Positions 8,751 to 16,061 of a DNA stretch of 29,080 nt are shown here, in pieces. The notes under the pieces were generated by a model. That model saw only the letters and a list, made by a program, of their open reading frames with translations, made no database searches and was not told where the DNA came from. The position numbers and the translations under genes were made by a program. The DNA lies in contig CALKMQ010000143.1 of assembly GCA_938092125.1 (NCBI GenBank), positions 1 through 29,080 on the forward strand, written 5' to 3'. The stretch comes from an uncultured bacterium. GTDB taxonomy: Bacteria > Fidelibacterota > Marinisomatia > Marinisomatales > UBA1611. Each line of letters begins with the position of its first letter. Within the stretch, counting starts at the first letter, position 1.

Positions 8751-9494
8751 ATGAGTAAAAAGATCAGTATTATTTTAGTTTTTTTTATTGTATCAAATTT
8801 TTGTGTTTTTGCTAAGGATACTTCAACATTAACAGCCCCTGCCATTGAGGTGACTTGGGTTGGGACCTCAACATTAGATACATTAACTGAATATGTACCT
8901 TCCTGGTCAGAGGTATTAGTTGCTGTGAGGATTAATGGAGGGACTGATAATGGTGATGGTACAATCGAGCCCGGAGGCGTGATACTTAATTGGCAAGTAA
9001 ATAGTCAAACTGCAAATGTTTTCAGCAGGTCAATGCCAGTTCTTTATAATTTACTCTACCAAGATTATCGTTATATGAAGAGAATGGATCCGTATGGAAA
9101 TGGGACAAAAATGTATTGGTGGGTTACCGCACAAAATGTTGATGGAGAAATTTCATCTACGGAAGTTGATTCATTTTTACTAGGAACACTTGCTCTAGAT
9201 CATGAACCATTGCCGTCAGTTTTTAAAATTTCAGGCAATTATCCAAACCCATTTAATCCAAAAACAACTATTGATTTTTCAGTTGAATACGCTGTTAAGG
9301 TTGATTTATCTATTTACTCGTTAGGTGGAAAGTTAGTTCGTCAATTTCAATTAGGGGCGCTGGCGTCTGGTAACCAAAGCATAGCTTGGGAGGGAAAAGA
9401 TAATTTTGGTAATGATGTTCCTGCTGGCGTCTACATATATCGCCTTCAATCAGAATCTCATTCTGAAGCTAGAAAAATGACTCTTTTAAAATAA
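8751..9494 (+). CDS. Small secreted protein with T9SS/FlgD-like C-terminal domain
   Basis: This 247-residue protein starts with a clear signal peptide (MSKKISIILVFFIVSNFCVFA). Residues about 22-155 form a compact beta-rich region that I do not recognise, rich in Trp, Thr and Gly. The last 85-90 residues are a FlgD-Ig-like/T9SS sorting domain: it begins GNYPNPFNPKTTIDFSV, contains SIYSLGGKLVR and PAGVYIYRL, and ends RKMTLLK. In T9SS organisms this tail directs export across the outer membrane and surface attachment or release. It sits between the thioredoxin lipoprotein and the TonB receptor (11-base gap), so it may be a small extracellular partner of that receptor. Function of the N-terminal part is unknown. 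Confidence 0.85.
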   Translation: MSKKISIILVFFIVSNFCVFAKDTSTLTAPAIEVTWVGTSTLDTLTEYVPSWSEVLVAVRINGGTDNGDGTIEPGGVILNWQVNSQTANVFSRSMPVLYNLLYQDYRYMKRMDPYGNGTKMYWWVTAQNVDGEISSTEVDSFLLGTLALDHEPLPSVFKISGNYPNPFNPKTTIDFSVEYAVKVDLSIYSLGGKLVRQFQLGALASGNQSIAWEGKDNFGNDVPAGVYIYRLQSESHSEARKMTLLK

Positions 9495-9505
9495 GAGACT
9501 TCTAT

Positions 9506-11950
9506 ATGATATCCAGAATAATTATACTTTTTGCTATTATCATTTCAAAAATGATTGCTGAGTCGATTTCAGTATCGGGCACTGTGCATAATGAAAATGG
9601 AGAACCATTAGTTGGCGCGAATGTTTATATTGAAGGGACTACACTTGGAGTCGCTACAGACGCTCAGGGAGAGTATCGAATTCAAAAAGTGCCTAGTAAT
9701 CGAGAGTATAAACTGTCAGCGATGTACATAGGGCATAGAAAAAAAACAAAACCATTCACTACAGGTCAAGGAATGGATGTTAATGTTGATTTTACGCTCA
9801 TTTTATCACTGGTTGATTTAGATGAAGTTGTTGTTGCGGCTAGTTTCAGCGAGCGAAAGAAGAAAGCCCAGTCTTCACCAATAACAATTATTTCTCAAGA
9901 TGACCTCAGGAGACTTCCCGTTCGAAGTATTGATGAAGTGTTATCTGGGAAAGTTCCTGGCGGTTATGCAAATCTTCCATCTCGCCCGGGTCAAAATAAT
10001 TCTGCATTTACAATTAGAGGCGGGACTAGTGGTTCTGGTAGGCCATTAGGTGACGTGAAGATATACATAGATGGGATTGAGTTATTAGGCTTTGATATGC
10101 AGTCCTCTCCCGGAATATCAGATTTTATAGATCCGAACGACATTGAGAAAATAGAAGTTGTTAGAGGGCCGATGGGTTCAACGTTGCATGGATCTAACGC
10201 TCAAAGTGGAATTATCCAGATTTTTACTAAAAAAGGGGCTGATAGAAAAAAAATGAGAGTAAAGGTAAAGTTTGCTAATAAGGCTACTGAAGCTCCAATT
10301 ATTGATGAGGTGGCAAGTGGTCAAGAGGCTTCTTTAAGTGTGAGCGGCGGAAGTCCTTCGAATATTAGTTATAATATTGGTTATAATAATTCCATAGATG
10401 AAGAAGTCATGCCGGGGAATGGAAAAGATATTGAACAGACAAAAATTCATGGTTCTATTAATGCTCGGATAGGTTCTGCAGTCATAGACGCAAAGACCTA
10501 TCACAGTTGGGGCAAGCAAGGCTTTATAAGTAACCTATATCATCTTTTAGAATATAAGGAAGATCGCGATTGGGTAAATGCGCCCGCTCATTGGGATGAT
10601 GCGTTAGGTATAGACTCTACGCTTGGTGGGACAAGCTACTACAAACCTGGTTTCAGTCTTAATATTACTCACAGCATTACATCAGACTTGTATCAAAGTT
10701 TAGTTATTGGAAATGACTCGAAACGCTTTTTATATAAAAAATCTTATCCCAGTACAGGTCTATCGTATTTAACGCAAAATTGGAATAGATATACACTAAA
10801 CTATTTTTGGCATTTCAAAAATAATATTTCAAATGATATTAATGTCGATTTGACGGTTGGTACTCAAAGAACGCTTAGTAATCATACTAGAATTTCTGGC
10901 GAATTAGAAGAAGATAAAGATCAGTATTATTATGAGGATTATGAAGATGTATCATTAGTTGAGCAAAGTAATAAAAATTCAGGTTATTATGGTGAGCTTG
11001 TTGTTGACTATAAAGATAAGCTTTTTATTACATTCGGTGAAAGAGTGGAGCAGAATGAGTTTTTTGGTAAAGATTACGGAACACACTATAGTCCTAGAAT
11101 TGGATTTTCTTATGTTTATAATTTTGCTGGAATCATCATCAAGTCAAGAGGAGCATGGGGGCGAGGTGGTATCAATCCGCCTAAGGCAATGCAAGCACTA
11201 CCTAGTGAGTCAGACTATAGCATCAATCTAGGAAACCCAGATCTCAGGCCAGAAAGGCAATCGGGTTATGAAATGGGTGGCGACTTATATTTTGGTGATA
11301 ATTTTTTTGTTGAGGTCACTTACTTTGATCAATTGTTTCTAGATGGTGTTGCAAATGACCGAAGTATTGATGATCTTTACACTGCTAAAGAAGAATATCG
11401 TTATATAAATCTAGGGCAAATCATTAATAAAGGTTGGGAATTTGCTGCTAAAACAAGGGTTGGGCCTTTGGATATAAATGCAAACTTTTCGATTATAGAT
11501 AGTCGTTGGGGGAAAGATAGTATAAGGCAGAATGATCCACAGTTTGAAGGCTACTTTAACGAAGGGGTGCGAAGGAATGATGTTCCTCAATCTACTGGAA
11601 ATATATCATTCGCCTATAGCATTCCTGGATACTTTGGAAAATCAAAAAAGGGTGGATCATTTGTTGTCGATGTTAATTACATAGGTAAGAAAAAAGGGCG
11701 AGATTGGTTATTGTATTATGATGGTTTTTACAACCCAGAAATACCAACAATATCTTATTACAGCAAAGACTTAATTAAAATGTATGATCCATTTACATCG
11801 TTGAGACTAAGGTTAAACTATTGGCTCACAAATAAAGTGTCTACTTTTGTTGATATTCGAAACCTCACAAATCATTCTGATATATCAAGGTCGATAACTG
11901 AGCCAGCTTTAGGCAGACAAATGATTGTAGGTGTTGATTTCGAGCTATGA
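9506..11950 (+). CDS. TonB-dependent outer-membrane receptor with carboxypeptidase-regulatory-like domain
   Basis: This 814-residue protein has a signal peptide (about 1-19), a carboxypeptidase-regulatory-like beta-sandwich (about 20-100: SVSGTVHNENGEPLVGANVY, then TDAQGEYRI), a possible TonB box around LDEVVVAASF, a plug domain (about 115-250, with IRGGTSG, VKIYIDGIELLG, IEKIEVVRGPMGSTLHGSNA and GIIQIFTKKG) and a 22-strand-type barrel to the C-terminus. It imports an unknown ligand across the outer membrane using TonB energy. At 814 residues it is shorter than typical SusC, and no SusD gene is next to it. AAGAGA lies 7 bases before the ATG. It is the last gene of the 3538-11950 operon, with the FG-GAP lipoprotein the best candidate for a substrate-binding partner. 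Confidence 0.92.
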   Translation: MISRIIILFAIIISKMIAESISVSGTVHNENGEPLVGANVYIEGTTLGVATDAQGEYRIQKVPSNREYKLSAMYIGHRKKTKPFTTGQGMDVNVDFTLILSLVDLDEVVVAASFSERKKKAQSSPITIISQDDLRRLPVRSIDEVLSGKVPGGYANLPSRPGQNNSAFTIRGGTSGSGRPLGDVKIYIDGIELLGFDMQSSPGISDFIDPNDIEKIEVVRGPMGSTLHGSNAQSGIIQIFTKKGADRKKMRVKVKFANKATEAPIIDEVASGQEASLSVSGGSPSNISYNIGYNNSIDEEVMPGNGKDIEQTKIHGSINARIGSAVIDAKTYHSWGKQGFISNLYHLLEYKEDRDWVNAPAHWDDALGIDSTLGGTSYYKPGFSLNITHSITSDLYQSLVIGNDSKRFLYKKSYPSTGLSYLTQNWNRYTLNYFWHFKNNISNDINVDLTVGTQRTLSNHTRISGELEEDKDQYYYEDYEDVSLVEQSNKNSGYYGELVVDYKDKLFITFGERVEQNEFFGKDYGTHYSPRIGFSYVYNFAGIIIKSRGAWGRGGINPPKAMQALPSESDYSINLGNPDLRPERQSGYEMGGDLYFGDNFFVEVTYFDQLFLDGVANDRSIDDLYTAKEEYRYINLGQIINKGWEFAAKTRVGPLDINANFSIIDSRWGKDSIRQNDPQFEGYFNEGVRRNDVPQSTGNISFAYSIPGYFGKSKKGGSFVVDVNYIGKKKGRDWLLYYDGFYNPEIPTISYYSKDLIKMYDPFTSLRLRLNYWLTNKVSTFVDIRNLTNHSDISRSITEPALGRQMIVGVDFEL

Positions 11951-12240
11951 TTTTAAATATAAAAAAAATTTAAAAAATTAAAGCACCGAGATAATAATTT
12001 TTAATATATAATGAAATAATGCTAAACAGTTAATTATTTATGTATCTTAATTGTAAGAGAGTATTTTTTTGAATTTTTTTTCATTAATTTTGAATTAAAT
12101 CTTGTAATTAATTGTACATACAAATTATATTGCTTCATTAAACATTGAAAATTTTAGATTATTTACAATGGTGAATTTTTAAACGGTTCACTCTGTATCT
12201 TAAATATTTTCAATTAATAACAAAAACAAGGAGTACTAAT
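11951..12240 (+). promoter_or_regulatory. AT-rich leader/promoter region of the 12241 gene
   Basis: This 290-base non-coding stretch is extremely AT-rich. No GC hairpin marks the end of the upstream operon. A promoter for the strongly translated 12241 gene should lie here, but I cannot assign hexamers with confidence. The long leader between any likely promoter and the ATG is worth noting. Confidence 0.45.
12228..12233 (+). promoter_or_regulatory. Strong Shine-Dalgarno AAGGAG for the 12241 gene
   Basis: AAGGAG is 7 bases before the ATG at 12241, the best ribosome binding site in the window. With the strong terminator after the gene it points to an abundantly made protein. Confidence 0.75.
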
Positions 12241-15200
12241 ATGAGAAGAATGTTAACGCTTTTTCTTTCAGTTTTTATGGTATCAGCAATGATGGCTGAT
12301 GAATATGAGGCTGGAGTCGATTTTAGAATTGACAATAAGTTAATGTTTCATGGTGATGCTAACTTTTCAGATTTTTCTGTTCTAGGTGCACAAAGTGTAA
12401 TGGCTGGAATGGATTTTGATGCTGATGGCAAAGCTGAAATTCTATTTACAATGGATGAAACACTGCCTCCAGGTGGTCCAGATCCAGGTAATGTAGGAGT
12501 CTTTTTATATGAGTCTGATGGTGCTGGTGGTTATACATACGTATGGCACTTCGTATCTCCTGACCCAGGTAATAGTTTACCAGCAATGACACATGGTGAC
12601 ATTGATAAAGATGGTAAGCACGAAATTTATTTTGGTGTTCCCCCTGCTTCTTCAAATGATGCGACTTGGGGTACATATATTTTTGAACAGGGTGCAGATG
12701 GAACGTTTCCAGCGACAGCTACACTCCTTCATCGTTACGGATTTGATACTGCTCAAAACTTTCGTCCAGCTGGTTACGCCTTAGGCGATATTGATGGTGA
12801 CGGTAAAGTTGAGCTAGTAACAACAGACCGTGGTGAGAAGCGTATGTCTATTGATGCATTGACAGGCAATAGCCTAGATAATTTGGCTTCCTTAACTAAT
12901 GAGCACCTAGATACTGAAAATCTTCTTGGTGGTGGTGTTTATGATGTAGATATCGCAGATACAGACAGAGATGGTAAGCATGAAGTATGGGTCAATACAT
13001 GGGATAACTTTAGTATGGCTATTTTTGAAGCAACAGGTCCAAACACCTATGCGCTTGCAGCAGATTTAAATGGTATTTTTCCTGCAGATAATGATCCAGG
13101 TTCTTTCAATCGCACTGGGTTTGCTTTTAGTGATGTTGATAATGATAATGATCATGATGCATGGTTTCCAATGACCAATGGTAAACTTTATTACTTTGAC
13201 AATCCTTCTCTAGATAGTATTGCGCCAAATGTAATTACTAATGGAGGCGTCGATGGTGGCACTGCGGGTTGGAGTTTTTATCCTGATAATCACGGTATAA
13301 CAGTAGCTACTAGTGGTGATACTTTACTATTTAGTATAGATACTACTACTTTCACAAATGTGTCTGGAGGTGATTCCGTTGTTTATGATACAACGCACAT
13401 CTCTTTTGCAGCTTCTGTTGGCGATTCTGCTTTAATGATTCCTCATATTGGAGCTACTGAAAATAATGCATTTTTTCTTTACACTGGAGACAATGCGTTG
13501 GCTGAAGGGTTGCAATTTTATGCATCTGCTCATGTTATAGTTGGAAGCCCAACTACTACAGCAGCATCCGGAACCGCAACACTTTTTGCGAAATATTTTG
13601 CTCCTGGTTATGCATTTCTTAGCTCGGACACTAAAACTATTCCAGTGACCTCAACGGCTGCTTCTCTAAATTCTTGGACACCTTTAGAGGTTTTTGGTAT
13701 GGTTCCTGCTGGAGCAACGATAGTTCAGGTAGGTGTATCGTATACTGGTGGTGCTGATGTTAGCAGTATCTTTGTAGATGAACTAAAAATGAGTCCTGTA
13801 GTTGGAAACGGTGTTGCTGATATTACAGCTGCTGATTTTACTGAAGTTTTAGCTTTTGGTGGAGCTTCAAGTAGAGGCGGTGGAATGGGTGATATCGATG
13901 GTGACAGTAAGCCAGATATCATTGTTGGTACCGGAACTGGTGAAACAGTATTATGGTTAGAATACGTCGGATCTAATCCTAAAGATGCAATGTCATATAC
14001 AACAACAACTATTCTTTCAAGTAAAGGTGCTCCATTAGATCGCTATTACCCACTATCTATATCACAATCTGATTTAGATGGTGATGGACACCATGAAGTT
14101 GTTATTTCAAACCTTTATGCCACAGAAGCTTCTCAAGCACAACTTTTAGTTGTTGAGCATGCTCCTTTCTCATGGAGCAATGATGGTGGCAATGAAACCT
14201 TAAATGCAGGAACTGGTTGGACTGTTATTGGTCATGGAACCGCTGCTATGGGTGATTCCGCAACAGCTGCTAGTGAGGTTAGTTCGTATAATAATACAAG
14301 AGCTATAAAAGGCGGTATGGATATGGACCAAGATGGCAAGCATGAAGTTATTACTACACTGTATTCTGGAAGAGTTTCAGTTTATGAATTCGATAATGCA
14401 AACAATGCCTTTGACGTTGTATGGCAGTCTCCAATGCCAGATTCGACACTATACTCATATGGAACAAGAAGTGTGAATGTCGGTGACCTTGATGGTGATG
14501 GTAAGCATGAAATTGTATTTCCTGTTAGTGAAGCGAATGCATTAGGGTTCCATATTTATGAATGGGATGGTGTAGTTGGTAGTGATAACTACGGAACAAC
14601 ATTTTCTTCTGTAAATGGCCTTTATAACGGTACAGATAACAACAATAAAAATCTTCGTCATGAAAGATTTGAAATTGATGATATCGATGGTGATGGTCAG
14701 CAGGAATTGATTTCAGTAGTAAGAGATGGTTCTAAGGGTATGATAGTCTCCTCTATTGCTGCAGGAGATGACATCGTTCACAATTCAGGCGGTAGCTTTG
14801 AAACATGGTCTGTTGAGTTGCATACTGATTATAATGATTTCGGTGGCGGATCTCCTTACCATGCACTTCCAGTCGATTTGAATGGTGATGGCCAAAGAGA
14901 AATCTTAGGACATCAATGGAATAATTTTAATTTCCATACTATTGCAGTAACTGGAGCTGATACCTATGATACGACATCAATGGGTAGTTTTTATAAAGCT
15001 GCTAGTAACGACCAACACTCGTTGAATGGTGGAAGTAAAGCAGACGTGGATGGCGATGGAAATGAAGAAGCGTATTTCGCAACATATGGAGCAGGTTTTG
15101 GTTATGCTGCTAATTCAGGGGAATTATATGTTGTAGACTATGATGCAACTGATGACGTAACTATGATTGGGCCAGGTCAAGTCAAAAGAGTTGGCTTTGG

Positions 15201-15984
15201 TGGTGGTAATATAATTGGTGGTATTGGTAATGGATACGATGGCGGAGACAACCATCATATTTTCACTAGTGGTACTAGCAGTAGAAGACCGCAGGTTATT
15301 GCTCATGAGTATATTGGGCCTGATCCTTCATCGGCTTCAAGTTATCTTCAAAAAGCTGTCTACTATGGTGAGCTTGATGTAGCGGAAAGAACTACTACAA
15401 CAGATTCAACTGGCACAGCAGTTACTACCTATAAAAGAAAATGGGGATTTCCTCAAAAGATCCAGACAAACTGGGGCTATGATCTTCTAGATTTTGATGG
15501 TGATGGTAAAAAAGAGATCCTGATGTCTTTCCAAAGTAACCCTGATTCTTTAACACACAAGGATATTACTTGGGATGCAACTGGTGACTCAAATATTGTT
15601 GTAGAAACAAAAGTTGTTAATCCGAAAAACTGGGAGTTCGTACTTCTAGAAAACGGTTCAGAACAGCTAGCTACAGATGATCCAATTACCTTCATTAGTC
15701 CTGAAGAATATCGTTTAGAACAGAACTACCCTAATCCGTTCAACCCTAATACGACTATTCAATACACGCTACCTATTAACCGTAAAGTATCTATTAAGAT
15801 CTATAACGTTAATGGCCAGTTAGTAAATACCCTGGTTAATAACAAATTAGTTTCTGCTGGTACACACAAGGTAATGTGGAACGGAAAGAATAAAAATGGT
15901 CTTCAAGTCTCCACTGGAATGTACTTTTACAGTCTAGAGTGGGCTGGCATGAAGAAGGTCAAAAGCATGACCTTGCTTAAGTAA
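12241..15984 (+). CDS. Giant secreted FG-GAP/VCBS protein with inserted jelly-roll-like domain and T9SS tail
   Basis: This 1247-residue protein has a signal peptide ending in the MMADEYEA region. Thirteen calcium-loop motifs begin at residues 58, 120, 183, 240, 298, 551, 611, 694, 749, 814, 879, 935 and 1084, mostly 55-65 residues apart, as expected for FG-GAP propeller blades. Most loops end in Glu rather than Asp, often as DGKHE. Between the fifth and sixth motifs lies a Thr/Ser/Ala-rich beta insert (about 325-515) that starts like a carbohydrate-binding jelly roll (NGGVDGGTAGWSF) and ends IFVDELKMSP. The last 85 residues are a T9SS/FlgD-like domain (YRLEQNYPNPFNPNTTIQYT ... SMTLLK). It is a stand-alone transcription unit with a strong ribosome binding site and terminator. 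A surface adhesin, scavenging scaffold or coat protein is plausible; no enzymatic motif is visible. Confidence 0.9.
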   Translation: MRRMLTLFLSVFMVSAMMADEYEAGVDFRIDNKLMFHGDANFSDFSVLGAQSVMAGMDFDADGKAEILFTMDETLPPGGPDPGNVGVFLYESDGAGGYTYVWHFVSPDPGNSLPAMTHGDIDKDGKHEIYFGVPPASSNDATWGTYIFEQGADGTFPATATLLHRYGFDTAQNFRPAGYALGDIDGDGKVELVTTDRGEKRMSIDALTGNSLDNLASLTNEHLDTENLLGGGVYDVDIADTDRDGKHEVWVNTWDNFSMAIFEATGPNTYALAADLNGIFPADNDPGSFNRTGFAFSDVDNDNDHDAWFPMTNGKLYYFDNPSLDSIAPNVITNGGVDGGTAGWSFYPDNHGITVATSGDTLLFSIDTTTFTNVSGGDSVVYDTTHISFAASVGDSALMIPHIGATENNAFFLYTGDNALAEGLQFYASAHVIVGSPTTTAASGTATLFAKYFAPGYAFLSSDTKTIPVTSTAASLNSWTPLEVFGMVPAGATIVQVGVSYTGGADVSSIFVDELKMSPVVGNGVADITAADFTEVLAFGGASSRGGGMGDIDGDSKPDIIVGTGTGETVLWLEYVGSNPKDAMSYTTTTILSSKGAPLDRYYPLSISQSDLDGDGHHEVVISNLYATEASQAQLLVVEHAPFSWSNDGGNETLNAGTGWTVIGHGTAAMGDSATAASEVSSYNNTRAIKGGMDMDQDGKHEVITTLYSGRVSVYEFDNANNAFDVVWQSPMPDSTLYSYGTRSVNVGDLDGDGKHEIVFPVSEANALGFHIYEWDGVVGSDNYGTTFSSVNGLYNGTDNNNKNLRHERFEIDDIDGDGQQELISVVRDGSKGMIVSSIAAGDDIVHNSGGSFETWSVELHTDYNDFGGGSPYHALPVDLNGDGQREILGHQWNNFNFHTIAVTGADTYDTTSMGSFYKAASNDQHSLNGGSKADVDGDGNEEAYFATYGAGFGYAANSGELYVVDYDATDDVTMIGPGQVKRVGFGGGNIIGGIGNGYDGGDNHHIFTSGTSSRRPQVIAHEYIGPDPSSASSYLQKAVYYGELDVAERTTTTDSTGTAVTTYKRKWGFPQKIQTNWGYDLLDFDGDGKKEILMSFQSNPDSLTHKDITWDATGDSNIVVETKVVNPKNWEFVLLENGSEQLATDDPITFISPEEYRLEQNYPNPFNPNTTIQYTLPINRKVSIKIYNVNGQLVNTLVNNKLVSAGTHKVMWNGKNKNGLQVSTGMYFYSLEWAGMKKVKSMTLLK

Positions 15985-16013
15985 TAAGCTTCATTTAATT
16001 ACTTTATTAAATC

Positions 16014-16050
16014 AAACAAGGGAGAACAATTTCGTTCTCCCTTGTTTTTT
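16014..16050 (+). terminator. Intrinsic terminator, perfect 14-bp stem
   Basis: Arms at 16014-16027 and 16034-16047 are perfectly complementary (right arm GTTCTCCCTTGTTT), with a 6-base loop AATTTC, and the T-run extends to 16050. It ends the 12241 transcript 30 bases after the stop. The next gene starts at 16062, so the hairpin also acts as a potential attenuator for the receptor operon. Confidence 0.93.
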
Positions 16051-16061
16051 AGTTTTTAAAA

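Noticed and set aside
12112..12123. Small palindrome TTGTACATACAA in the leader of the 12241 gene
   Set aside because: Five-base arms are expected by chance in AT-rich DNA; no second copy was seen as an operator pair.
12170..12193. GTGAAT/GTTCAC inverted repeat near the 12241 leader
   Set aside because: Short, with one mismatch, and no supporting repeat elsewhere.
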